DNA of 64,000 nucleotides from Pseudeuparius sepicola (Eukaryota; Arthropoda; Insecta; Coleoptera; Anthribidae), in NCBI GenBank assembly GCA_963920635.1, contig OY987300.1, forward strand, positions 57,867,415 to 57,931,414. Direction: 5' to 3'. Below the pieces are notes generated by a model. That model was given only the letters and a program-made list of their open reading frames with translations. It was not told where the DNA came from and made no database searches. The first letter of the stretch is position 1, and each line of letters opens with the position of its first letter. The position numbers were made by a program, and so were the translations under genes. Of this stretch, positions 12,128 to 25,250 are shown in pieces.

Positions 12128-13182
12128 CAGGGCCGCGCCGTCCACGTGTGCAATGTGTGCGGCGCACACAGGCGCCAGGTGCGAAGGGGCGCCAAAAAAC
12201 GCCAAAATTCGATGGGCGCCATAAGGCTGACTAGAAAGCACGAAAAGTGGATTTTTTCTAAATTGCTTACTGAAATGTATTGTTGACTTTTAATAGTATT
12301 CGAAAGATTTTTTATATCTTATATACAGAGTGGCCCATTTGGAATAGGGCCACCCCTGTAAAATTTTTATTTTTCATCCGATTTTAGCAGAGATTTTTTC
12401 TAAAGATAGGTCACAAAAAATTCTACTTTGGTGCAAAATTTGGTGCCAGATTTTAAATAAAAAAATCGCTAAATGATTTTCGTCATTTTTTACTCGAAAA
12501 AAAATCGAAGAAGGCCTTGAAAATTGAGATTAAGATCTAAAATTTTGCAACAAACTAGAATTTTTTGTGACCTATCTTTAGAAAAAAAAACGGCTAAAAT
12601 CCGATGAAAAATAAAACAGGGGTGGACCCATTCCAAATAGGCCACACTGTATGTATTAATTATTATTTTATTTTGTGACATTAGGTATTAGGTAGATACC
12701 GAACAGAAAAAAAATATTATTTGTTTTTATTGATAGTTAGAAATTTTGCGAATCTACTCAGTTTTTCATTCTGAACAAGTTTCCTTAATAACAATTTGTC
12801 GTAAAAAAATCCCTAATGGGGTTTCTTGTAAATTTGCTATTTTAAAAAATCATAGCATGCTATGAAATAATTACCCCATCCAAATACTACCACCTATGAG
12901 ATACTCTCCCTTGGTACTACCAATAACTAAATATAGACCATATTTGTTTTCCTTGCCCTTCATATATTTCTGAGGTGTCCAGTATCAAATTGGGACACAC
13001 TGTATATTAGAAAGTAGATATATTTACTGGATTACTTTATACTTAATAAATTTTTGTTTGTTTCTACTTATCTACTTTTTTATTTAACAAAACCAAAACA
13101 AATATGTTCTTGAAAACTTACTTTTTATGGGCGCCACGGAAATTTTTACACACAGGCGCCACCGAGTGTTGGCGCGGCCCTG
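12128..13182. mobile_element. Non-autonomous hAT transposon, 1,055 bp
   Basis: The ends are inverted repeats CAGGGCCGCGCC and GGCGCGGCCCTG. They are flanked by an exact 8-bp duplication GTGACGCA (12120-12127 and 13183-13190). CAGGG ends with 8-bp duplications are diagnostic of hAT elements. Subterminal GGCGCC motifs occur at both ends. The interior carries no transposase and hosts a nested TA-flanked foldback element at 12324-12651 plus a TGTCC-type end fragment near 12975-13010. The short frames at its ends are GC-rich artefacts. Confidence 0.88.
12324..12651. repeat. Nested foldback element
   Basis: Ends TACAGAGTGGCCCATTTGGAA and TTCCAAATAGGCCACACTGTA are inverted. Pairing continues inward (AGATAGGTCACAAAAAATTCTA against its complement). 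It sits inside the hAT element and so postdates it. Confidence 0.75.
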
Positions 13183-13463
13183 GTGACGCACCAATAAAAC
13201 GCAGCTATTATAGTGTTTGGTATATATGTATGATGCGTTTCCATGGTTACTCTCAAATTATTTCAAAGGTGCTTTGTTGTAAACTAGTTATTGTCAGATA
13301 AGGTGAATAAAACGTTAAAAATATTACAGAAATGTATCTAAATATTGAAACACTTACGAATTAAAATACAAAATAGGTATATGTTAAATATCAGAGAGCA
13401 TATAGAGTTTCTCAAATTTAGTTTACTTTGCTGTATATTTATATTTTAAAGCCGGTATTTTTA

Positions 13464-13585
13464 TTCAGCGCACGGAAAGTTTTTCCATGCGCTGTTTCCG
13501 TGCGCTAGGCCGAAAAACCTCATCTTTCATTATTGCTGAAACAGATGAAAATAAGGTGTTTTCAAAGAAGTATAATAAAAATATA
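13464..13585. repeat. GC-core foldback fragment
   Basis: Contains CGCACGGAAAG and CCGTGCGCTAGG strings and ends in GTTTTCAAAGAAGTATAATA, the reverse complement of sequence at about 11930-11952. See the entry at 11800. Confidence 0.4.
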
Positions 13586-13789
13586 GTTCTGTATTTATTG
13601 GAATTCCGAAAATCTTGGTAGCAGGCAGGCAGAGACGATTGCATGAATAATTTTTTCGACTACCCAAAAATGCGTATGGATATTATATTTGACTTCCACT
13701 TTGTGTTTAACGTCGATGTATGTATAACTTCTGAATGGATTGAGATATTTGGTACAAGTTAATTTGCTCACAACGCTCACGGTTAGTTG

Positions 13790-14318
13790 GTCCAGATTGC
13801 TTTTGGGCAAAATCGTTCCGTTCTAGTTGAAATTTGAGCTTCTGGGGGTTCGGCCATGCTTGTTGTGAAACTAATTTGTGGCTTAATTTAGTTTAGAAAA
13901 ATTAGGAATGCCTTCAAATTTTGAAAAAGCTATGTTTTCTCACCAGTAAAATACCCTTTTTGTAGGTTTTACGACAAAATACTATTAAGAAAACTTGTAC
14001 AAAATCAACTGAGTGGGTGTGTAAAATTTAAACAGACTAAACCTAAGTTGTTTTTTTCTGCTAAAAAATTAAAACCCAAAAAAATCAGAGTATAGACCTA
14101 GGCTTCTAAAATGTTTCACACCTACTCAGTTCTCATCATGAACAAAGTTCCATAATAACTTTTTGACGTGAAAGCTACAAATAAGGTAGGTAGGCACTTT
14201 TCAAAAAGACTTATGCCATAAATTAGTGCAAGACCAACCTCGGGAGTTCAAATTTCTACTCGATTTTTTCGCATTTTATTAGAATCGTTTCAACTATCCG
14301 GGGACACACTATATTATA
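13790..14318. repeat. Diverged copy of the 29204-29940 foldback family
   Basis: Shares AGTTGAAATTTGA, AAACTAATTTGTG and the closing GGGGACACACTATA end with the better-preserved copy at 29204-29940. The inverted arms are weak. Confidence 0.45.
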
Positions 14319-16399
14319 TGCATGCAATAATTTATAGCTATCGAAATTATAGGAATAGGTACCTATGTAAATATTATACCTACATAAAAAATATTCCTCT
14401 TCTTTTTTCTCCTGGTAGATTGTAGATCATTTAATAAAAAAATCCTGGGTTTGTACCAATTTGTTCTACAAATAGGATTTTTTATTAAATAAATATTTGT
14501 GTTAAAATTCTTATTATAGCTCTATATTATAATGTTATAGGAATTTTCACTATTATTACACAGCTAATGGATTAAAAAAAGATGTGGATGTAGCGACGCC
14601 GGTTTTTCCATTTGCTGCAAATTGTTGCTGATTTAATATTTTCTTAGTTATGTAAAAAGCTTTTTTATTTGAAACAACTTGTTTAATAATAATAATATTA
14701 AGGATTTAGTTTTTGTTCCATGGCAATATTAATATCAGTACAAAGCCTCGATTGATAAAAATGTATTGGCTAGGCATTGGAGGTTATAATTTTCATTTCC
14801 GATACTTGTATTAAATCAATATATTTATATATTATCTTACAGACCGATAATGTAAAACAGGCCAAAAGGCCTAGTCCATATGTAAACGGACTGAAGATAT
14901 TATTCCATATTATGTATAAGAAGCTTGTCCTTCAACAAACGGTCTATAGTCGGTTTGCAAAAGGACTAGTCCATTTATATACGGTCTATCTGCAACTGGA
15001 CTATATTATAACCCAGAGAGGTTTAAACAAAGACAGAATGTATGTGCAATGTTTTCCGGGCGGTTTCGACGTCCGCCATTTCTGAATTACCCTTCCTTTT
15101 TTATATAGCCCCATCAAAGAAGGATATTACTTCTTGCTGGTCCATAGTATTTTGAAGGAAAAAAGGTAACTATTTAGTATAGTGTATAGGTACCCCTGTT
15201 TTTTTTTTCTGCAAAATACGTACTAAAAAGAAGGCATATTGTTTTCTGTCGCCATTTTAAATTAATTTTTTTTTAATCTAAAAGCAGTACCTATATTATG
15301 TTTACGAATGTTCGTTGATTTCGATCCAGCCAATCGAAGAGGTCACACAACAACAATCAGGCGATATACTTTTTTCATTATTTTTGCATATTTTTCTTCT
15401 TTGAATTATTGTCTTTTGTGAAACCAGCTTTTTCCATTGTCGTAGGCCTGAATGAAATCCTCAGTCTAAAAATATATTGTTGTCAAGCCAATGGATGTTT
15501 TTTTTAATGTGTCGACCACTGTTTGCCTTTTGTCAGTAATATCTGTACTATGTTGTCGCTTGCCAGTCACAGTTAGGAGAATTTTGGTTAGTCAAGAGAA
15601 GGACGAAGATTGATTGTGTGGAAGAGTATGGTTTTACGTTCGAGTAATCGGATCTGCCGTCATACCAAGATAAGTACATTTTATTGGTTGTTTTACCTTG
15701 ACTGATCACCCAAATTCGGTGTTGAGCCTATTTGCACCGCTGGAACCTAAAACCAGCGTCCAGAGAATTCTCTAGACTTTGCTAAAACTGACAACATTTA
15801 TGCATACCTACATATTTTTTGTTTATTTGCCTTATCAAGCTACGAAGGCTTATCTATTAGCTACTTTTGTTTAGCAAGCTAGGAAAGCTGATCTATTTTT
15901 GTTTGTTGAGCTATGAATGCCTCAGTTTATTATAAATATACGTTTAAATATCGTAGATTAAAGTTATTTCATTATGATATTATGAGATTTTGTATGCAAA
16001 TGTTCGCCTGCATTTATTTTATTGCTTTTGAAGTTTATCGCTACCTGTAAATTTTTCCTTTATCTTACTTTATCGCTATTATTTAAATTTTTTGTACATA
16101 TTTTGGTTATTTTGTAAATATTTGGATTTAGAAACAAATTTAGTACCTATTCAAGTGTGATACAATTTAAACTTTTTTAATTATCAGTCTCAAAATGAGC
16201 ACTTTATTTAAGAAATAAGTAGAAACAAAGGTTCTGTAACAAATTATCTTTTTTCTACTCCTATACTAGTAACATACCTATTAAATAACGGTTTAGGTTA
16301 TAAGTAAGTCTATTGTTACGAACACTGACACGTAATGACTCACACGCGTAATGACTGACACGTAATAAAAAAAAATACATATCTGTTCTTAATTAAAAC
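14319..16399. other. Non-coding, mostly unique sequence
   Basis: Two similar short blocks containing CTAGTCCAT (near 14869 and 14967) suggest a small decayed repeat. No gene was recognised. The frame at 14777-15085 has no domain I know. Confidence 0.35.
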
Positions 16400-16665
16400 T
16401 CAATTATCACGGGTGCCTTGTTAGCGCGGCATCCGCGCCACCATAGCAACCAACCGACATACTAAGTGTTGCCTGTCAGATAATCAGAAGTATAGTTTAT
16501 CTATTATACTTATAATAGTTTTTCTTTCGTCGAAGAAAAATTATAGTACAAAAGTCAAGTTGTAAACTTATATTACATACTCGTGGAATTACAGCACTCG
16601 CCGCTGCGCGGCTCGTGCGCAACTTATCCACTCATACGTAATAAGCTGTTATACTAATAATTCAA
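16400..16665. repeat. GC-core foldback-like sequence
   Basis: AT-rich arms around a CACTCGCCGCTGCGCGGCTCGTG centre, the same style as the elements at 11800 and 32036. The boundaries are uncertain. Confidence 0.35.
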
Positions 16666-17839
16666 CACTAACTTTCTCATTATTCTAAAAGATACGGTTT
16701 GATTGGTTTGAACCAACTTACGGATTGAGTTACCGACATAGATCTCTAGTTACTGATGGAAGGATAGACCGTCTTTCCTTCGCGATTTGTTACAGCTTTT
16801 CACGGCACGCGACATTATGAAACGCAACGAAATAGAAATTCCAAAGGCGACCTTGCAAGCTATTAAATTTGCTCCTAGCAACAAAATGGTCTTGTTTTTT
16901 TATAATTATTTTGAGCTAACTTTAGCACATTGTGCGTAGGTTCTAGTCATCATCTTATTATGCGTTGTGGGACCCCGCCAACCAAAAAATGCGGCAGCCC
17001 GCGCGCGCCTCTATTGATTTTCGCACCCACTTGTCACTCGGCCGTAATAACGGGAATCGATCAGCAATAACAGAGTGACAGCGGTGATCAATCTAACTTC
17101 CGGCGTAGGACGGTGGGGGAGCCGATATCATATCGAATAAGGAGGGTGGATTATTTTGAAGGGAGACCCCCATTATTGGTTGTAGTGCGCCCCGCTGCGA
17201 TCAGTAAATTGCGTGGATTCCCCTGCAGGGATCGAATTCTTCGATGTGGTTGGGGAGGGCGGAAACACGAGATAGGTACTGTGGGGCGAGTATGAGTAAA
17301 GATTGATTACCACTTTTTAGTTCATCAAATTAATTTTTGTGAAAAATAGGGATAAATGTATCGAGGAAAGTGCAGTCGAACAGTCGAACTCGGCTACAGC
17401 GGCTACGAAATATAACGAACACTTTTGGTTATACAGGGTGTTTTTTAATTATCCGACATTTCCGAGGAAGATTCCTCAAGTGGTTTTAAAATAAAAAGTT
17501 AATATACAAATCGGTCCGCAAGGCCTTCATTTGGTCCGCTATAACGAATTCGGATATAACACTCGGTTATAAAATACCGCATTTTTCACCCTCCGAATAA
17601 CCTCTGGCTTAAGTTATTTTTGGAGCGTATATATATCAAATTCTACGTTTACTGTTGGTATCATTAATAGGTCTTCTTCCTGTTTGTTACTTTATTTCAA
17701 ATAATCCTCGAAAAACACAGCTTTCTTATTGACTTCCAATCTATGTTAGTATGTCCACAGATGAAAATAAAATATGTATTAATTAGTTTTTAAACACTCT
17801 GTATCTCGAAAACGAAGGATTCATACACGCATTTATATA
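16666..17839. other. Non-coding, GC-rich block 16960-17290
   Basis: A GC-rich block without a recognisable protein, followed by an orphan TACAGGGTGTTTTTT end near 17434. Nothing else was supported. Confidence 0.35.
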
Positions 17840-18822
17840 TACAGTGTGTCCCAAAAAGTTGGGAACATATGGAAAACTTTTTTATTTCTTATTTGTCAGA
17901 AAATTTTATTCTTGATAAAAGTTGGTGCTTGCCATTGATTGAAACCCCAACAAATGTTATGCATAATAGATGTTTTAGCTGTCAATGTCATTTTTTTGAA
18001 ATTTCCTCAAGAGTAAACTACCTTAATTTTTAAAGATACGAAACAAAGTTATAAGGGAAAGTTGTCTGAAAATAATAATTATGTGCAAGTATGAAATTTG
18101 AAACGGATAGCTCAAATTTTATTTATATTTTTGATGTTTTTTCAAAAACGAGACGAAGCAGAATTTTTTTTTTTTTAGTGTTTAGTCACACCGTTTTTTA
18201 ACTCAGAATCATGTTTAAATCCCTGTTGCTTTCAATAGTTTTCAAATATTCCCACATTATCATTAAAAAAACAAATAATTTGTTGAAGGGTGTTGCCCAC
18301 GCACTTAACCAAATTTTATGTTTGACAAAACTATTTTTTTTATTAATACCACAATATTTAATTCAAAATTGTTCTGGTGCCACTTAAACAAGTCACTGAC
18401 TTTGCTCTTCTAGCTCTTTTCAACATTTTAGGTCTTAGTTGATATTGGAAAATTTATCCCACTTTTAATAAGAAGGCCATGGAAGGGAATAGCACGAAAC
18501 AAACTTGGTAACAATTTATTTTACTAAAAAAAATACATGTCAACACAACTGGTAACTAGAAATAAAATCGCAACTGGCAAAATTAATGTTTTCCCTTATA
18601 ACTTTTTTTCGTATCTTTAAAAATTAAGGTAGTTTAGATACTCTTGAGGAAATTTCAAAAAAATGACATTGACAGCTAAAAGACCTGCATAACTTTTGTT
18701 GGGGTCATTTTTCAATCAAGGGCAAGCACCAACTTTTATCAAAAATAGAAGAATAAAATTTTCTGAAAAATAAAAAATAAAAAAGTTTTCCATATGTTTC
18801 CAACTTTTTGGGACACACTGTA
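17840..18822. repeat. Foldback element, TACAGTGTGTCCC termini, 983 bp
   Basis: The ends TACAGTGTGTCCCAAAAAGTT and AACTTTTTGGGACACACTGTA start inverted arms of about 220 bp that pair with few differences. The interior is non-coding. TA at both edges fits a Tc1/mariner-type target. A non-autonomous element. Confidence 0.8.
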
Positions 18823-19164
18823 TATGAAGTTTTTCTCCTAAAACTACTCTTTCTACAAAATATCAAAGTTTTTCTGCAATTTTCTAATAAATTTAAATTA
18901 AAAGAGTTTTAAAAATAATACAATTTTGAGCTAAGAATATTACGTCTAACCGTTACCTACCAGTATAAGTACACTTAGATATATTATGTGTTAAGAAGTG
19001 TTCTAAAACTACTTATATGCATGTAGGTAGTTTGCCGGACATGCATAACGTATTGAAACAGCAGTCAATATTTTTTTCAGGAGATCCGTTCTGCGAGTTT
19101 ATTCACTTGCTTTCATTTAATGGATGCATAGTAACTTCATACGTATATAAACATGTGCTTGTCC
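18823..19164. other. AT-rich non-coding stretch
   Basis: No supported feature. Confidence 0.4.
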
Positions 19165-19180
19165 AATATTGGGAAAGCTA

Positions 19181-19526
19181 TTGAATTTTAATTGAGTTTT
19201 TCGCCACCAAAAGACAACTTTTTCAAGTTGCCTGGAAAATTAATAAATTCTTAACAGTAAATGAACTAAACTTTGAAGTTTTAACGTCAAAATGAAATGA
19301 CATCATTGACGTGACATGATCTTTGAGAAAGGAGGAAGATATATTCTCCGAAAGCTCAGGAAACAAATTTGTTGAAGATATTTTTTGAGTTACAAGTTCA
19401 AAGTTTAGTTCATTTACTGTTAAGAATTTATTAATTTTCCAGGCAACTTGAAAAAGTTGTCTTTTGGTGGCGAAAAACCCAATTAAAATTCAATGGATCT
19501 GTTTACGCCACAAATAAATTTTAGAA
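19181..19526. mobile_element. Foldback insertion with 16-bp target duplication
   Basis: AATATTGGGAAAGCTA occurs immediately before (19165-19180) and after (19527-19542) this 346-bp segment. That suggests insertion by a target-primed mechanism rather than a cut-and-paste transposase. The segment starts with a 97-bp arm (19181-19277) repeated inverted at 19397-19493 with almost no differences, and has a short non-repeated tail to 19526. No protein or tRNA-like head is present. Confidence 0.7.
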
Positions 19527-19542
19527 AATATTGGGAAAGCTA

Positions 19543-20134
19543 GTTAAAAATGCATTTATTTGTCAGATAAGTTGAATATTGTTCGCAAGCTTCAGAATAG
19601 TTGTGAAAATGAACAAAGCTGTGATTATGAACTTTCTATATAATTATGTAACTAGAGATGCCAAATGCAGGAATACATTTTGACCCAAATGCTGGCATAT
19701 TTTTTGAGCATATTCTCCAAGAACTAATGAGCACGAACGAGAGTAAACGAGAGTAGAGAGCACATATTATTATAGGTGTTTCATTGTATCAAAATGATCA
19801 ACTCTTTTCGTAAGTAATATTATAAGGGCATCTAATTTTTCCGAAAAAAAAAAACAACGAAAAAACACGTTGCTAAGTAATATTTTAACAAGAAGCATGA
19901 GTGCTGGTGCCAACAAAAATCTGAGTCGAAGAAAAGGATTTTTACACCTGCACCAATGCATGTTTTTCACGGAAAAAATTATAGATGCCCGAATGGTATT
20001 TGACAAGACTACTTCATGACTAACAGATTATTCTGCATACACATAGCTTACAAAACATACTCCCTACCTATTATACAACAGCTGTCAAGTTTTGCCGCGG
20101 GTAAACTCGAAAAAACTGCTGACAGGTGCTGCCA
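19543..20134. other. AT-rich non-coding stretch
   Basis: No supported feature. Confidence 0.4.
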
Positions 20135-20275
20135 ATTTAGTATGCGTACCTCGGCACGGCACTGAAGTTCTTTTTATGACTCATGTCGTTTATTTGCCTC
20201 GGCCAGAGGCCTCGGCAACTAAATTCCACATAAGTCTTAAAAAGTTGAACTTCAGTGCCTTGGTACATAAATAAC
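20135..20275. repeat. Small MITE, CCTCGGCCAGAGGCCTCGG centre (copy 2)
   Basis: Complete version of the repeat at 9722-9835. Inverted arms GGCACTGAAGTTC and AACTTCAGTGCC, extended by TACCTCGGCAC and GTGCCTTGGTA, bracket a GC-rich palindrome. About 130 bp in all, with no coding capacity. Confidence 0.7.
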
Positions 20276-21280
20276 TATCATTTCCATCGCCCAGAGGTGG
20301 AGGAGTAGGGAAGCACAATGGATTTTACGTATATAAAAAAATTGTCCTTTGCATTTTCAGAAAAACAATAACATATTTTAAATTTCAATTTCAAATTCCA
20401 TGGTCGCTAGGACAAACGATGCTCCATGACATTCTTGATTTCCAGCTTCCTTCTCGTCAGGTACACAATTACAATGTTTGCAAATTTTAAAGGGAACGGC
20501 ACATTTCGGCGACATTGAACAAGAGTACTTTTTTGGTTCATACATTTATCTTTTAGATAATGGTATTATTTTTCAGAAAATACGAAGGAAGTTTTTTTTA
20601 TATATAAAACAAGCACTATATTTTAGGGGCAAATTTTATTAAGGAAGCATGCGCAACTATCTTTCCAATATGTCATTTAATTTATATATTTACTGAAATG
20701 TTGAAAATTTGAAAATGTAATTTTCTTTCAAGTATGATTCCGAAACTACTGCTAATTCCGTTGTTTTTTTTTGTGAGAAAAAACATTCGATAGACCTTCA
20801 TTATCCCGTATCCTCTCATATATCTAACAACATCAAAATTATCCGCTAAAACCCAGCAGCTGCAGTAATCAAACAGTAGTTGTCAAGAGCTCGGGACGCG
20901 GGCCAATTCGCAAAAAATGAAATATCACCAAATTGTCTGTTGTTTTTGCTGATGCCCGCCAATTTGTCAGTCGATTAACTAGAGCACACCTACAATTAGA
21001 ATTGCATTTCAGCGTGTTTCACAGATGTTGCTGCGCGGTGGACGTAAAGGGTTGATCTCAAATTATCCGAATCATGTAATCACGGGTCATCAACGGTGAG
21101 CGGACTACTGCGATTTAATAGGCCTAGTGTTGGTCGCATATGTGCAGACCACATCGCTTATTACTAGCGAATTAATTAAATTGGTATTACCCAACGGAAA
21201 CTAATGCTATTACATTAGTTTTGTATATTAATTTTATCAAATTTTTTTTATTAGTCTTTTAATGAACGCCAGTGTATACC
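20276..21280. other. Non-coding; GC-richer block 20860-21130
   Basis: The final part is less AT-rich and has no inverted ends or frame, so it may be unique conserved sequence. Nothing else was supported. Confidence 0.35.
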
Positions 21281-22076
21281 TACAGTATGTCCACGGATAG
21301 ACATCCCAAGAGGACAAATGGACCAAAAATTTCATTTTACGGCAAAAAGTCATTCTTGATACAAAAGTATGATTGTCTTTAAAATAAGATTGGCATGGAG
21401 AAACTTAACATTACTTATACTGGGTGACCAGAAAATTGAAGAAACGTTAATTAGAATAGGAATAAACTACCTCTATTTGTAGAGACATTGAAAAACGTTA
21501 TAAAGAAAATTTGTTCCGCGTGGTAAGCTACTTAAGTGTGCAAAATTTCAAAACGTGAGGCCTATTTTGATTTTTTTATTTTTTTCTTGTTTTTCCTCGA
21601 TTATAATTTTCTGTAGATTGTACGACAAAACTCTATGAACAAAAATTACTCAGAGTAGGAAACTGTGTATGATGAAAATGAAAATTGCCAACCCTGGGCC
21701 TACTTTGAGTTTCCTCCATTATTTTCAAAAATGCAAAGTAGGCTTAGAATCGTTAAATTATGTCATCATGCGCAGTATTCCATTCTGAGTAAGTTTTTTA
21801 ATACAGTTTTGTCGTACTATTTACAAAAAAAACATTTATTTAAAAATAGAATAAAATCAAAAAAGTCAAAGTAGGGAACAAATTTTCTTTATAACTTTTT
21901 TCAGTATCTCTACAAATAGAGGTAGTTTACTCTTATGCTAATTAACGTTTCTTCAATTTTCTGCTCACCTGTATAAGTAATGTTAACTTTTTCCATGCCA
22001 ATCTTATTTTAAGGACAATAAATGAAATTTTTGGTCCATTTATCCTCTTTGGATGTCTATCCGTGGACATACTGTA
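21281..22076. repeat. Foldback element, TACAGTATGTCC termini
   Basis: The ends TACAGTATGTCCACGGATAG and CTATCCGTGGACATACTGTA lead into inverted arms of more than 200 bp (for example AATAGAGGTAGTTTA against its complement). Non-coding interior. Confidence 0.78.
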
Positions 22077-22505
22077 TATACAACACGAATAAAATTGGGT
22101 GGTCTGTGGCAGTGCGAGGGTCACGATAATGAAAAAAGATAATCGTCTAAAAATTCATAATTGCAGAGAGGAACTCGCTTATTCCATTAAACATAATAAC
22201 AAAAAATCGTACGTGAATATAAGAATAAATTTTTCGAGATAAATTACCATTAGCAGCAAGTTAAGAAATTAGGACGTCTTCATTATGTTTAAAAGCCTTG
22301 CCATTTATCTGCCTTGTAGATTAAAATTCCTATTGCTTTAAAAATGAGGAGGTACAAATAATGTTCGGGATACCTATTGCCAATATAAAAATACACATTA
22401 ATTAAATCTTTTGAGAAACAAGCATTAAACGTATTACAAAATGGAATCAATTTGGTATTTTACACATTGGGCAAATAGGTACATTATAAAGGAAATATTT
22501 TGATA
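22077..22505. other. AT-rich non-coding stretch
   Basis: No supported feature. Confidence 0.4.
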
Positions 22506-23165
22506 TACAGGGTGAGTTTTTTTCAATGCCCACTAGGGGGATCTCGGAAACTAGCAGAGCTAGAACAAAGGTTAAATGGGGAAAGAATTGCAGTTTTGAA
22601 TGCTCAATCTAATGCCCCTTTTACGGATTTTTAAAAAAGTTCATGGCTCACTAGATATTTTGAAAAGAGTGATTTTTTGCTATTTTATCAGATCTCTGTA
22701 GCTCCGTTATTTCTGATTATACTGAAAAACTGTAGAGACAAAAACTGCAGATAATTTTGGACTTAATAAGATAATCTAATCCAATTTTGTTTGTTGTTTG
22801 TGATTTTTGAGATATGACATAAACTTGTGTTTTTTTTTAATGTAAATCATAGTTGGCTGTTGCCTTATTAAATCGGCCATTTTTTGAGCTTTCCAAAGAT
22901 ATAATACTCGGCATAGTTATTATAAAAAATAAAAGAGCTATGGCTAATTTTCCGATTTTTTTTAAAATTTTCACGTAGTCAGCCATGGAATATTTTCATA
23001 ATAATTATGTTCTATTTTATAATAAGACATACTTCAAACTTTCAAATATTTTATTTTTAGCTGGTAACAAATATGCCGAGTACTCTATCTCTCAAATAAT
23101 ATTTGATATTGCAGTTGGCAATGTTGGGAATAGTTATACACTATTTTTCATCACTATTTTTACCC
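22506..23165. repeat. Half copy of the 53894-55421 foldback family
   Basis: Begins TACAGGGTGAGTTTTTTTC and follows the left arm of the element at 53894 closely (GGATCTCGGAAACTAGCAGA is shared) up to about 23080. The right arm is missing. Confidence 0.7.
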
Positions 23166-23544
23166 ATTAACAAAAATATAATAACAAAATCCTAAGATGT
23201 TTGAGCTTGACCCTGAAAAAATAACCAAAATTGGTACACCTGCGAGTAGATACAGGAAATTACTAGATTTTCTCCAAACTTGATCAAGAAATTAGAATCA
23301 GTCCTATTCTCTTCAATTTATTGTCAATTTCTTGAGTTCAAGAAATTGTACTACAATTTCTGTATTACACCTGATCAATTTCTTGATCAACTTATTGATG
23401 AAGAAATTGCTAAGTGTAATACGATCTTAATTTCTAATAATCACATGGAAACTAATTTAATTTAAAAATGTGAAACAAATGGTATTAGAAAAAATAAGGG
23501 TATCTACTGTTATCATCTATATTCATCTATTTTAGAATTAAAAT
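23166..23544. other. Non-coding with TTGATCAAGAAATT motifs
   Basis: Several CAAGAAATT / AATTTCTTG strings between 23280 and 23410 give local dyad symmetry, perhaps a hAT-like subterminal fragment. No boundaries were seen. Confidence 0.3.
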
Positions 23545-24502
23545 TAGACCGTCAGATAGTGACGGTGCCCCATTTTCGCATACAAGCTTCGAAAAGAGTT
23601 GAAATGTACATCGATGCTGAGTAGAATGAAGGGAAATTTACGAGTGTCCCCTGCGGATAACATACGGAAAATCGAAAAAAAAATCTGTTAAATTTTACGA
23701 CTTCAAAATATACTTATCCATTTGCGCCACTCAAGCCAACATGTTTTTCGGGCTAATGACGATGTACGTTTTCATACTTTTGATGGGTTTGTGTGGAAAA
23801 ATCGGTCAAAATCGCGACCTTTCGCCCTTATTTCAACCTTTTGGCCACCTGCAACACTCAAGCCTTTGGTTTTACGAAGCCAGGTTCTATTAGTTAATTA
23901 ATCTTGAGGAATTAGTCCATATCTTGAAGTGGAGTAGGAGAATACAACGATAAGGGTAAAAACTTACAGTCTCAGCTCCACAAGCACAGTTTCTTTAATC
24001 AACTGTACATATTATGTTTCAACCCTCCTGGGGGGTAATCTTCAGAAAATTTAAAGCTAGAAAAATATTTTGAATTAAGTAAACTTGTATGTAGTAATAA
24101 AGTTATACAATAAAATGGACTAAAAATAGGTGCTCACCTTTCTAGACTTGGTTAAATAATGTCTGCGAATGTGGAAAATTAATATAAGTAAAAACTATTA
24201 TGTGAAAAGGCTTAGTCAAAATCTTGAAAACGGATATAGGTAAAATTTAAAATTGTACAGAGGAATCTGAAACCAACGAATAAAATTTAAAAAATAAATT
24301 ATGCATTTAATGAACACGGCTTGCGTGAAAATATCGAATCGAATAATTGTGAAAAATGAAAAATCGAATTTTCCATAAGTTATCCCCAGGAGCCACTCGC
24401 AAATTTCCCTTCATTCTACTCAACATCGATGTACTTTTCAACCCTCTTCGAGGCTTGTACGCGAAAATGGGGCACCTAAATCTGTCACTATCTGTCGGAC
24501 TA
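23545..24502. repeat. Inverted-repeat element, TAGACCGTCAGATAGTGAC ends
   Basis: The arm at 23545-23690 is repeated inverted at about 24355-24502 with moderate divergence (GATAGTGAC / GTCACTATC, GAAGGGAAATTTACGAG and its near complement). The interior is non-coding. The class is unknown. Confidence 0.65.
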
Positions 24503-24714
24503 TTAAGAGCATTTAGTGATAAACAAATTTATACTTATGTTTAAAATTTGTTCCCATGGGCGATTTATTTAAATTTGGAGCTGACCCTTTCAAGATGTTG
24601 CCAGATCTTAGGAAGAGTGTTGATTTTCATTTAGCGGTTTTCTGTAGACGTTTTTATACTATTTAGGCAAAACGACCTTCAAAAAAAATTTGAAAAAGAA
24701 ACAAGAGTTAACTT

Positions 24715-25000
24715 AACCATAGAAGCCGGCCCCGGCGGTTCTTCCGTGGGACCTCGTCGGGACCCGAATCCGCACGCCTTGTGATTCTTAAAGTCAGTGT
24801 TCGACGATGACTAAGTAGATTTTTTGTTGGTGGGACTGGGAAAAATGATGATTCCGCATTGAGGAGGTCTTTCGGCTCGCGGCAATCCCTCCGGAATTCT
24901 TTTGAGTCTCCGTCGCCATTACCGCTTTTTTCCAGGACCGGCCCTGGAATGAATTCCATTAAGCTCTTTCGGGGCCGTAAAAGGGCGCATTCGTCTGATG
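24715..25000 (+). repeat. GC-rich dispersed repeat, copy 1
   Basis: Shares an ordered set of motifs with copies at 26330, 34050 and 34420: a GGGACC..AATCCGC segment, CGACGATGACTAAG, TTTGTTG, GATTCCGCAT and GGAATTCTTT. All four are in the same orientation. There are no inverted ends, coding frame or tRNA-like head. The class is unknown. Confidence 0.6.
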
Positions 25001-25250
25001 CGCGCCGAGGCGAGGCTATGGAAAATTCGCCTTAAAACCATGTGGGAAGAGAGCCGAAAAGTAGCTACTTGTTTTGTGCATTTTCATAAAATTTAAACAA
25101 TATGTTCAAAATAATCGAAATATACTTCCAAGTATTTACCATGAGCACCCATAACTCCAATATCAGATATGCAAAAATGTTTATTTAACGAGGTTTTACA
25201 CAGACAGGGTGATTCAGTCATGATGTAAAAATTTTACAATAGCAAATGCT

